From Variovorax sp. PMC12 (lineage in GTDB: Bacteria; Pseudomonadota; Gammaproteobacteria; Burkholderiales; Burkholderiaceae_C), in NCBI RefSeq assembly GCF_003019815.1, contig NZ_CP027773.1, positions 5,325,501 through 5,389,500 of the forward strand: a stretch of DNA of 64,000 bases. Reading direction: 5' to 3'. The notes below the pieces were generated by a model, which worked only from the letters and a program-made list of their open reading frames with translations, was not told the origin of the DNA and made no database searches. Positions 53,649-62,522 of the stretch are shown piece by piece (the stretch's first letter is position 1; every line of letters starts with the position of its first letter). The position numbers and the translations under genes were made by a program.

Positions 53649-54332
53649 ATGAACACGACGAATTCACTCATCGCCTCGACCGACTGGTTCCCGCTGGTGC
53701 TGTCGCTCAAGGTCGCCGCCGTGGCCACCGTGCTGGCGCTTGTCGCCGGCGTGGCGCTGGGCTGGATCTTCGCCCGCAAGAAGTTCTTCGGCAGCAGCGT
53801 GCTCGAGGCCGTGTTCATGCTGCCGCTGGTGCTGCCGCCCACCGTCATCGGCTACGCCATCCTGGTGGCGGCCGGGCGCCGCAGCCCGCTGGGCGCGTGG
53901 CTGCGCGAGCACCTCGACTACACCATCATCTTCAGCTGGCACGGTGCCGTGGTGGCGTCCGCCGTGGTGGCGCTGCCGCTGGTGCTCAAGTCGGCCAGCG
54001 CCGCGTTCGCCGGGGTGGACCGCTCGCTCGAGGCGGCGGCCAGCACGCTGCGGCAATCGCCGTTCTCCGTGTTCCTGCGCGTCACGCTGCCGCTGGCGTG
54101 GCCCGGCATCCTGGCCGGCACGCTGCTGGCCTTCGCGCGCGCCATGGGCGAGTTCGGTGCCTCGCTGATGGTGGCCGGCTCCATTCCCAAGCAGACCCAG
54201 ACGCTGTCCATGGCCATCTACGACGCGGTGCAGGCGGGGCATGACGATCTCGCGCTGCTGCTGGTCATCGTGACTTCGCTGCTGTCTATCACCGTGCTGG
54301 TGCTGTCGAACCGCTTCTTTTCTCTTCGCTGA
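53649..54332 (+). CDS. modB: Molybdate ABC transporter permease ModB
   Basis: A 227-residue inner-membrane permease with five or six helices. The EAA loop for contact with ModC is seen as EAAASTLRQSPFSVFLRVTLPLAWPGI near residue 119. VMLPLVLPPTVIGY and RAMGEFGASLMVAG are typical of ModB. It is the first gene of modB-modA-modC; E. coli has modA first. ModA follows after 27 bp. Confidence 0.94.
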   Translation: MNTTNSLIASTDWFPLVLSLKVAAVATVLALVAGVALGWIFARKKFFGSSVLEAVFMLPLVLPPTVIGYAILVAAGRRSPLGAWLREHLDYTIIFSWHGAVVASAVVALPLVLKSASAAFAGVDRSLEAAASTLRQSPFSVFLRVTLPLAWPGILAGTLLAFARAMGEFGASLMVAGSIPKQTQTLSMAIYDAVQAGHDDLALLLVIVTSLLSITVLVLSNRFFSLR

Positions 54333-54359
54333 TTTCGTTTCAACCATCTGGAGTTGTCC

Positions 54360-55105
54360 ATGCGTCCGTTTCGCCTTCTGTCGTTGGTTCTTGCGCTCGC
54401 CTTGCCGCTGGTTGCGGGCGCGCAGCAGATCACCGTGTCCGCCGCCGCCAGCCTGACCGACGCATTCAAGGAAATCGGCCCCAAGTTCGAGGCCGCCAAG
54501 CCGGGCGCCACCGTGCGCTTCAACTTCGCGGCCTCGGGCGTGCTGCTGCAGCAGATCGGGCAGGGTGCGCCGGTGGACGTGTTCGCCAGCGCCGACCAGG
54601 AAACGATGAACCGCGGCGTCGAGCAGAAAGCCATCGACGCCGCCACGCGAAAGGACTTCGTCACCAACAGCCTGGTGCTGATCGAGCCCGCCACGGGCGC
54701 CGTGGGCGTGAAGACCCTGCAGGACCTGGGCGGCGCCAGCGTCAAGAAGATCGCCGTGGGCAAGGTCGCGACCGTGCCGGTCGGCCGCTACACCAAGCAG
54801 GTGCTCGACGGCGCCAACCTGTGGACCACGCTCGAGCCCAAGTTCGTGCAGGCCGACAGCGTGCGCCAGGTGCTCGACTACGTGAGCCGCGGCGAGGTCG
54901 AGGCCGGCTTCGTCTACCGCACCGACGCGGCCGTGGCCGGCGACAAGGTCAGGATCGCCTTCACGCCCACCGGCCATACACCGGTGACATACCCGATCGC
55001 CGTGGTGGCCGACAGCAGGCAGAAGCCGCTGGCCGGCGACTTCATCGCGTTCCTGTCGACGCCCGCCGCGCAGGAAGTGCTCACGCGCTACGGTTTCGGC
55101 AAGCC

Positions 55106-55109
<4 letters not shown>
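54360..55109 (+). CDS. modA: Molybdate ABC transporter substrate-binding protein ModA
   Basis: A 249-residue periplasmic protein with a signal peptide (MRPFRLLSLVLALALPLVAGA) and mature start QQITVSAAASLTDAFKEIG, the ModA signature with the serines that hold the oxyanion. FNFAASGVLLQQIGQGAPVDVFASAD and VEAGFVYRTDA follow. ATG at 54360 has GGAG 6 bases upstream. The stop overlaps the modC start by four bases. Confidence 0.94.
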
Positions 55110-55897
<788 letters not shown>

Positions 55898-55907
55898 GGC
55901 CTCGCTT

Positions 55908-55952
55908 CATTTCCATTTTGAATCGCCGCATGTGCCGATCCAATTTGACGGC
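55908..55952. promoter_or_regulatory. Shared 45-bp element upstream of the molybdoenzyme (copy B)
   Basis: This copy (ATTTCCATTTTGAATC, then GCATG, GATC and CAATTTGACGGC) matches copy A at 50969-51013 at 35 of 45 positions, including the last 11 bases exactly. It lies 27 bp before the start at 55980, in the 82-bp gap after modC. Confidence 0.75.
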
Positions 55953-55979
55953 AGGCCCCCGCGCGCGAACACTCCCGGC

Positions 55980-58328
55980 ATGAGCGAGCAGAAGATCGAG
56001 TTTTACAAGGGCCCCGCCGGCGGCTGGGGCGCTTTGCGCAGCGTCACGAATGCACTGCTGCGGCAGGACATTCCCATCAAGGGTGCGAAGACGCTGCTGT
56101 CGGCCAACCAGCCCGACGGCTTCGACTGCCCCGGCTGCGCCTGGCCCGACCGCAACCACGCCTCCACCTTCGAGTTCTGCGAGAACGGCGTCAAGGCCGT
56201 GGCCGCCGAAGCCACCGCGCGCCGTGCCGGCCCCGAACTGTTCGCGAAGCACACCGTGGCCGAACTGGCCGAGCAGAGCGACTTCTGGCTCGAGGACCAG
56301 GGGCGCCTCACGCACCCCATGGCCTACGACGCGGGCAGCGACAAGTACGTGCCCATCGAATGGGACGACGCCTTCGCGCGCATCGCGCAGCACCTGAACG
56401 CGCTGCCCGACCCGAACCAGGCCATCTTCTACACATCGGGCCGCGCGAGCAACGAGGCCGCCTTCCTGTACCAGCTGTTCGTGCGCGAATACGGCACCAA
56501 CAATTTCCCCGATTGCTCGAACATGTGCCACGAGCCCAGCGGCAGCGGCATGCGCCCGCAGCTCGGCGTGGGCAAGGGCACGGTCACCCTCGACGACTTC
56601 GAGAAGGCCGACGCGATCTTCATCTTCGGCCAGAACCCCGGCACCAACCATCCGCGCATGCTGGGCGAGCTGCGCGCGGCTTCCAGGCGCGGCGCGCGCA
56701 TCGTGAGCTTCAACCCGCTGCGCGAGCGCGGCCTGGAGCGCTTTGCCGATCCGCAGGACAAGCTCGAGATGGCGACCATGGGCTCCACGCCCATCAGCAC
56801 GCACTACTTCCAGCTGCGCGTGGGCGGCGACTTCGCCGCCATCAAGGGAATGATGAAGCACGTCATCGAGCGCGAGGACGCGGCCGTGGCGCGCGGCGAG
56901 CCCTCGGTGCTCGACCATGAATTCATCGCCGCCCACACCGTCGGTTTCGAGTCGCTGGCGGCCGACCTGCGCGCCGAGTCGTGGGACATCCTAGTGCGCG
57001 AGTCGGGCCTGAGCGAGGCGCAGATCCGCGCTGCCGCCGACGTGTACCTGGGCGCCAGGCGCGTCATCGCGTGCTGGGGCATGGGCATCACGCAGCACCA
57101 GCATTCGGTGGCCACCATCCAGATGATCGGCAACTGGCTCATGCTCTGCGGCCACGTGGGCCGTGAGGGCGCGGGCGCCTGCCCGGTGCGCGGGCACAGC
57201 AACGTGCAGGGCGACCGAACCATGGGCATCTGGGAAAAGCCGCCGGCCGCGCTGCTCGACCGGCTGCAGCAGGTGTTCGGCTTCGAGCCGCCGCGCCAGA
57301 ACGGCGTCGACACGGTCGAGGCCATCCGGCTCATGCTCGACGGCAAGGGCAAGGTGTTCTTCGCGCTCGGCGGCAACTTCGCGGCCGCCACGCCCGACAC
57401 CTACCAGACCTGGAAGGGCCTGCAGCAGTGCGACTTGACGGTGCACGTGACCACCAAGCTCAACCGCAGCCACGTGATCCACGGGCGCGAGGCGATCATT
57501 CTTCCGTGCCTGGGCCGCACCGAGATCGACATGCAGGCCAGCGGCCCCCAGGGCGTGACGGTGGAAGACTCCATGAGCATGGTGCACATCTCGATGGGCA
57601 TCAACCCGCCTGCGTCCGAGCACCTGCTGTCCGAGCCGGCCATCGTGGCGCGGCTCGCGGCCGCGACCATCGGCGCGCGCAGCAGGACGCCGTGGCTCTG
57701 GCTGGTGGAAGACTACGCGCGCATCCGCGACAAGATCGAAGCCGTGTTCGACGACTTCAAGGACTTCAACACGCGCGTGGCGCACCCCGGCGGCTTCCGC
57801 CTGCGCAACACCGCGAGCGAGCGGGTGTGGAACACCGCGTCGAAGAAAGCTGTTTTCTTCACGCACGCGGTGCCGCTGGACACCCATTCGCACCGCGCCC
57901 GCGCGCGCTTCGCGAAGAAGGGCGACACCATCGTCTTCACGCTGCTCACCACGCGCTCGCACGACCAGTACAACACCACCATCTACGGCATGGACGACCG
58001 CTACCGCGGCGTGTTCGGCCAGCGCCGCGTGGTCTTCATCAACAAGGAAGACATCCGCCAGCTGGGCATGAAGGACGGCGACTGGGTCGACATCCAGACC
58101 GTGTGGAGCGACGGCCAGGAGCGCCGCGCCGACCGCTTCAGGCTCGTGGCCTACGACATCCCTCGCGGCAACCTCGCGGCCTACTACCCCGAGACCAATC
58201 CGCTGGTGCCGCTGTCGTCGGTGGCCGAGAACGCGGGCACGCCGACCTCCAAGTCCATTCCCGTGGTGCTGTCGCTGCATGCGGCGCCTGCCCCGGCCCC
58301 GTCAGACGCTGATACCGTGGCGGCATGA
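55980..58328 (+). CDS. FdhF/YdeP family molybdopterin oxidoreductase
   Basis: A 782-residue molybdopterin oxidoreductase. The N-terminus has DGFDCPGCAWPD (Cys50 and Cys53), the YdeP-type variant of the Fe-S motif. CSNMCHEPSGSGM near residue 181 takes the place of the Sec/Cys region. Further segments are FGQNPGTNHPRML near residue 217 and a C-terminal Mo cofactor domain (HDQYNTTIYGMDDRYRGVFGQRRVV). Function is probably formate or related oxidation, but YdeP in E. coli is an acid-resistance protein of unknown substrate. The stop overlaps the next start. Confidence 0.9.
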   Translation: MSEQKIEFYKGPAGGWGALRSVTNALLRQDIPIKGAKTLLSANQPDGFDCPGCAWPDRNHASTFEFCENGVKAVAAEATARRAGPELFAKHTVAELAEQSDFWLEDQGRLTHPMAYDAGSDKYVPIEWDDAFARIAQHLNALPDPNQAIFYTSGRASNEAAFLYQLFVREYGTNNFPDCSNMCHEPSGSGMRPQLGVGKGTVTLDDFEKADAIFIFGQNPGTNHPRMLGELRAASRRGARIVSFNPLRERGLERFADPQDKLEMATMGSTPISTHYFQLRVGGDFAAIKGMMKHVIEREDAAVARGEPSVLDHEFIAAHTVGFESLAADLRAESWDILVRESGLSEAQIRAAADVYLGARRVIACWGMGITQHQHSVATIQMIGNWLMLCGHVGREGAGACPVRGHSNVQGDRTMGIWEKPPAALLDRLQQVFGFEPPRQNGVDTVEAIRLMLDGKGKVFFALGGNFAAATPDTYQTWKGLQQCDLTVHVTTKLNRSHVIHGREAIILPCLGRTEIDMQASGPQGVTVEDSMSMVHISMGINPPASEHLLSEPAIVARLAAATIGARSRTPWLWLVEDYARIRDKIEAVFDDFKDFNTRVAHPGGFRLRNTASERVWNTASKKAVFFTHAVPLDTHSHRARARFAKKGDTIVFTLLTTRSHDQYNTTIYGMDDRYRGVFGQRRVVFINKEDIRQLGMKDGDWVDIQTVWSDGQERRADRFRLVAYDIPRGNLAAYYPETNPLVPLSSVAENAGTPTSKSIPVVLSLHAAPAPAPSDADTVAA

Positions 58329-58615
58329 CCGCCGCTTCCTTCGACGCCGATTCCTTCTCCATCGCCATCCTGCGCGCCCTTGCCGAAGCGCCGGGCGAGG
58401 GCGGCATGTCGCTGCCGCGCCTGGGCAAGCGGCTGGGGCAGGGCGCGAGCGTGGTCATGCGCCAGCTCACGCTGATGGGCGATGCCGCCATCGGCGGCGT
58501 GCGCGGCCCCGGCTGGGTGCGCGTGGTGCAGCTGGACGACCGCTGGGTCGCGCACCTCACCGACGCCGGGCGCGCACGGGTCGACGCCCTGCCGGCTGAC
58601 GAAAACCCCGGCTGA
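58325..58615 (+). CDS. Small winged-helix-like protein between molybdoenzyme and fdhD
   Basis: A 96-residue protein. Predicted helices FSIAILRALAEAPGEGGMSLPRLGKRLGQGASVVMRQLTLM then a beta wing (VRVVQLDDRWVAHLTDAGRARV) suggest a MarR/ArsR-like winged helix. It overlaps the molybdoenzyme stop (ATGA) and precedes fdhD by 7 bp, so it belongs to the operon. Regulator or chaperone cannot be decided. Confidence 0.75.
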   Translation: MTAASFDADSFSIAILRALAEAPGEGGMSLPRLGKRLGQGASVVMRQLTLMGDAAIGGVRGPGWVRVVQLDDRWVAHLTDAGRARVDALPADENPG

Positions 58616-58622
58616 GCGGACA

Positions 58623-59513
58623 ATGGCCGCGGCCATGCAAGACGACCCCATCCCCGAACCCGATTCCCTGCCGCCACTTGCGCGGCACGCCGTGCATGTC
58701 TTCGGCGAGCGCGGCCTCGCGCCCGAAGGCGTGGTGCGCGACGACACGCTGGCGTCCGAGGTGCCGGTGGCGCTGGTGTTCAACGGCGTCTCGCACGCGG
58801 TGATGATGGCCACGCCGCAAGACCTCGAAGCCTTCGCGCTCGGCTTCGCGCTGAGCGAAGGAATCCTCGACGCTGCAGCCGATTGCCGGGGCATCGACGT
58901 GCGGACGATCGATGCCTCCGATGCCGGATTGCCCCAGGGCATGCCCGGCATCGAAGTGCAACTGGAGATCTCCACACGCAGCTTCGAGCGCCTGAAAGAC
59001 CGCCGCCGCAGCCTCGCGGGCCGCACCGGCTGCGGCGTGTGCGGCGTCGAGAGCTTCGCGGGGCTCGACCTCACGCCGCAGCGTGTGCCGCCACGCGACT
59101 GGATCGAACGCATCGACCTGGCGACAGTGCTTCGCGCCTTCGCCGCCATGCCGCCGCGCCAGGCGCTCAACGCAGAAGCCGGCGCAATCCATGCTGCAGC
59201 TTGGGCGACGGTCGACGGCGAGCTCACCGACCTGATGGAAGACGTCGGGCGCCACAACGCGCTCGACAAGCTGCTCGGCAAGCTCGCGCTGGCGGGGCGG
59301 CTCGAGGAGCCGGGCTTCGTGCTGATGTCCAGCCGCGGCAGCCACGAACTCGTGCGCAAATGCGCGCGCCTGGGCATCGCCGCGATGGCGACCATCTCCG
59401 CGCCGACCTCGATGGGCGTGCGCATGGCCGAACTCAGCGGCCTGCGTTTCTGGGGGTTGTGCCGTGCGCCGCGTGGGGTGCTTTATGCCGATGGGCTGAG
59501 CCCCGGCAACTGA
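58623..59513 (+). CDS. fdhD: Formate dehydrogenase accessory sulfurtransferase FdhD
   Basis: A 296-residue protein that inserts sulfur into the Mo cofactor of formate dehydrogenases. The catalytic CxxC loop is CGVCG with Cys137 and Cys140. NALDKLLGKL, SSRGSHELVRKCARLGIAAMATISAPTSMGVRMAE and RFWGLCRAPRG are conserved. Start 58623 (MAAAMQ) or 58635 is possible. It closes the formate/molybdenum block; the strong AT shift after it marks a region change. Confidence 0.94.
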   Translation: MAAAMQDDPIPEPDSLPPLARHAVHVFGERGLAPEGVVRDDTLASEVPVALVFNGVSHAVMMATPQDLEAFALGFALSEGILDAAADCRGIDVRTIDASDAGLPQGMPGIEVQLEISTRSFERLKDRRRSLAGRTGCGVCGVESFAGLDLTPQRVPPRDWIERIDLATVLRAFAAMPPRQALNAEAGAIHAAAWATVDGELTDLMEDVGRHNALDKLLGKLALAGRLEEPGFVLMSSRGSHELVRKCARLGIAAMATISAPTSMGVRMAELSGLRFWGLCRAPRGVLYADGLSPGN

Positions 59514-59611
59514 AGTGCCGCCAACGCCCGACCATCGCGCGCTGATAACAAATGGTCGAATTCTGTTAATTCCAATGCCGGTGAGCAGCGCAACGGTGTT
59601 GCATATCTAAC

Positions 59612-59644
59612 GAAATCTCCAGGAAATCTCCAGGAAATCTCCAG
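59612..59644. repeat. Three 11-bp tandem repeats upstream of the TPS operon
   Basis: GAAATCTCCAG is repeated three times without spacers at 59612-59622, 59623-59633 and 59634-59644, and followed by a degenerate fourth (GAATTCTGCAAG). It lies 99 bp before the TpsB gene in a 230-bp, more AT-rich gap. A repeat of one DNA turn could be a binding site or a slippage hotspot. Confidence 0.85.
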
Positions 59645-59743
59645 GAATTCTGCAAGTCACTTTTGGCCACAAATGTGCAGCCAAATGCGACATGACAATC
59701 CGCGCCCCGCAACGTATTCCTCGTTGCATTCGTCCGGGTTGTC

Positions 59744-61510
59744 ATGCTCCTTCGATCACGCTTTCTCACGCCGCCATCACTGCGCGCAGTTTCTGTCGCT
59801 TGCCTGTGGCAGGGTGCTGCGTCGGGCGCTCTGGCTCAAGCCAACCCTTCGGCACCCCATCCCTTCGTAGAGCAACTGCGCCAGCAGGAGCGTGAGCGAG
59901 CCCTGCGGGAGCAGCAGGAGAAGTCGGTCGACAGCCATCTTCGACAATCGACGCAAAAAGATTCGGGCCGGCTGGCCGAGTCAGAGTCGCCTTGCTTTCG
60001 CGTCGAACGTCTCGCCCTGTCTGGTGAGCGTTCCGCGGACTTCCAGTGGGCGCTGGATGCCGCCGCGGGCCCGGATACAAACGACAGCCCGTTTGGCCGC
60101 TGCCTGGGCACGCAGGGCGTCAACACCGTCATGGCGCGGCTCCAGCAAGCGATCATCGCCAGGGGCTTCGTCACCACCCGTGTGCTGGCGGCGCCGCAGG
60201 ATCTGTCCACCGGGCTGCTGACCTTCACACTGGTTCCCGGACGCATCGCCGCCGTCCGTGCCACTGCGGATTCGAGCACTCGCTTCGGCGGCAACCGTCT
60301 GCTGCTCGAAGGCGCGATTCCTGCGCGTCCCGGCGACCTGCTCAACCTGCGTGACATCGAGCAGGGCCTGGAGAACCTCAAGCGCACACCCACCGCCGAA
60401 GCCGATATCCAGATCGAGTCTTCGACCGCGCCCGACGCCCGGCCGGGCGACAGCGACCTCGTCGTCAAGTACACGCAGGCCCGCATGCTGCGAGGCACCC
60501 TGAGCCTGGACGACAGCGGCACCGAAGCCACCGGCAGATACCAGGCAGGCGCCACGGTCTCGGCCGACAACCTCTTCGACCTCAATGATCTTTTTTACGT
60601 CAGTGCCAACCACAGCGTGGACGGGCACGTCCTGGGCAACCCGCGACGCGGCACGGAGGGCCAGACCGCTCATTACTCGCTGCCCTGGGGCTACTGGCAA
60701 CTCGGCTTCACTGCTTCGAACAGCCACTACCGGCAAACCGTGGCCGGCCTGAACCAGGACTACATCTATGCAGGCAAGGCCGACAACGCCGAAGTGAGGC
60801 TATCGCGCCTGGTCTACCGCGACCAGCGACGCAAGACCACCGTTGCGATCCGCGCCTTTCGCCGCGAGTCGCGCAGCTTCATCGACGACACCCAGATCGA
60901 GAACCAGCACCGCGTGGTCGGCGGTTGGGAGGCCAGCCTGAGCCACAAGGAGTTCATCGGCGAAGCCACGCTGGACGGCACCTTCGCCTTGCGCCAGGGC
61001 ACCGGCGCCTTCGGTGCCAGGCGGGCACCCGAAGAGGCCTTCGACGAGGGCACCAGCCGCTTCCGGCTCATGACGGCAGACGTGAGCCTCAACCTGCCTT
61101 TCAAGCTCGGCGAGCAGAAGCTGCGCTATGCCGGCCAGTGGCGAGCGCAGTGGAACCAGACCCAGCTCACGCCGCAAGAACGCTTCGGCATCGGCGGGCG
61201 CTACACCGTGCGCGGCTTCGACGGCGAGACCAGCCTGCTCGGCGAGCGGGGTTGGCTGCTGCGCAACGACGTCGGTTGGGCCATGGGCCAGGGCGGAGCC
61301 GAGCTCTACGTGGGCATCGACTACGGCCGCGTGGCCGGGAGGTCGGTCGCATGGCTGCTCGGAAATCACCTGGGGGGCGGCGTGATCGGCGTGCGTGGTG
61401 CATGGCAGGGGCTGAACTACGACATCTTCATCGGCGCTCCGATCAGCAAGCCCGAGGGCTACCGCACGGCCGGGGTCACGACGGGGTTCAACCTCAACTT
61501 CAGCTTTTGA
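59744..61510 (+). CDS. ShlB/FhaC/HecB (TpsB) outer-membrane transporter
   Basis: A 588-residue protein of two-partner secretion. A signal peptide (about residues 1-33) is followed by a plug helix/linker rich in Gln/Arg/Glu (residues 40-80), two POTRA domains (about residues 83-245) and a 16-strand barrel. The VRGF motif is at residues 489-492 (YTVRGFDGE). The C-terminus ends in NLNFSF, an outer-membrane insertion signal. It should export the TpsA exoprotein encoded downstream. Confidence 0.93.
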   Translation: MLLRSRFLTPPSLRAVSVACLWQGAASGALAQANPSAPHPFVEQLRQQERERALREQQEKSVDSHLRQSTQKDSGRLAESESPCFRVERLALSGERSADFQWALDAAAGPDTNDSPFGRCLGTQGVNTVMARLQQAIIARGFVTTRVLAAPQDLSTGLLTFTLVPGRIAAVRATADSSTRFGGNRLLLEGAIPARPGDLLNLRDIEQGLENLKRTPTAEADIQIESSTAPDARPGDSDLVVKYTQARMLRGTLSLDDSGTEATGRYQAGATVSADNLFDLNDLFYVSANHSVDGHVLGNPRRGTEGQTAHYSLPWGYWQLGFTASNSHYRQTVAGLNQDYIYAGKADNAEVRLSRLVYRDQRRKTTVAIRAFRRESRSFIDDTQIENQHRVVGGWEASLSHKEFIGEATLDGTFALRQGTGAFGARRAPEEAFDEGTSRFRLMTADVSLNLPFKLGEQKLRYAGQWRAQWNQTQLTPQERFGIGGRYTVRGFDGETSLLGERGWLLRNDVGWAMGQGGAELYVGIDYGRVAGRSVAWLLGNHLGGGVIGVRGAWQGLNYDIFIGAPISKPEGYRTAGVTTGFNLNFSF

Positions 61511-61582
61511 GGAGGAAGGCGCAACAGAGAAAAAGCCACATCGCATCACCCAATCAATCGCAATCACATCACACAAGATCCC

Positions 61583-62428
61583 ATGAAAAACAAGATTCTC
61601 TTTTCGTTCTCATTGCTGTCACTTGGCCTGCTTCACGCTTGCGGTGGAGGCAGCGGCGGTGGAGGCGGCGGCATGCCGATGGGCGCCATTCCAGCCGTTG
61701 CTCCGTCGGCGACCGCAGAAGCGGCTGCAGCAGCGCCCGCAGCAGCCGACTCCGGCTCGGTCTCGGCACCGTTCGCTCGCGGCGAGCGGGCGCGCTACCT
61801 GCTGCTGGGTGTGGGTGCGCAGTCGTTCGGTGTGCTGTCGCAAAGCGAGCAGGCGGCCAGCGGCGCGATGACGCGCCTGAACGACAACACGCTGACGGGG
61901 TCGAGCGCGACGAAGGAAATCAACGGCGACGCGAACTTCGCGATCGGCCGTTGGACCGCCGGCACCGTCACGCGCAGTTCGGGCGCGGAAACCCTCACTG
62001 GCGGCGACAACCGTGCGTATCACTACCTTGCACTGAACGAGCTGAAGACCCTGCCTGAGAGCGGAAGCCCCACCTGCGATGCGGGCGTCTTCACCAATCC
62101 CACCTATGTGGGCGGCGGCAGCGGCGCCGCGGCCAACAGCGGCGCGGCCAGCGGATCTTCGACGCTGGCATTTGGCAGCGAAGGCGCTGCCGTCAAGGGC
62201 GCGGTAAAGGTAACGGTCGGCGACGCCGTCGGCTCGGTGAATTTCGATACCAAGGTCAAGTCGCCATCCAGCACGTCCGTGACCGGCAGCTTCCTGAGTG
62301 CTGGTGCGGGCGCCGGCATCACGCTGGGCGATCACGGCAGCGGTGCCTATGCGATTGCCGTGGGCTATTCGGCAACCCTTCCTTCCGGCGCGCGGTACAT
62401 GGGCGTCGCGAAATTCCGCTGCGCTTGA
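61583..62428 (+). CDS. Lipoprotein inserted between TpsB and TpsA
   Basis: A 281-residue protein with a lipobox (LLHACGGG, Cys20). A Gly-rich (CGGGSGGGGGGM) then Ala/Pro linker (residues 20-60) leads to a beta-rich domain with a GDANFAIGRWTAG stretch near residue 114 and GSGAYAIAVGYSATLP near the end. Two cysteines, one in SPTCDAG and one in the last residues (FRCA), could pair. It may be an 8-stranded barrel like transferrin-binding-protein lobes, but this is a guess. No known TPS component of this type comes to mind. Confidence 0.75.
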   Translation: MKNKILFSFSLLSLGLLHACGGGSGGGGGGMPMGAIPAVAPSATAEAAAAAPAAADSGSVSAPFARGERARYLLLGVGAQSFGVLSQSEQAASGAMTRLNDNTLTGSSATKEINGDANFAIGRWTAGTVTRSSGAETLTGGDNRAYHYLALNELKTLPESGSPTCDAGVFTNPTYVGGGSGAAANSGAASGSSTLAFGSEGAAVKGAVKVTVGDAVGSVNFDTKVKSPSSTSVTGSFLSAGAGAGITLGDHGSGAYAIAVGYSATLPSGARYMGVAKFRCA

Positions 62429-62522
62429 GATCGTGAGCACGGAGCCGGAGTGACCGCGTCGCGGCGGTCATTGCCGGCTTCATTCAGAGGCCGAATTGCC
62501 GAGCCACCAGGGAGAGAAAAAA

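Noticed and set aside
59612..59656. The 11-bp tandem repeats as a CRISPR array
   Set aside because: Units abut without spacers, are too short, and no cas gene is present.
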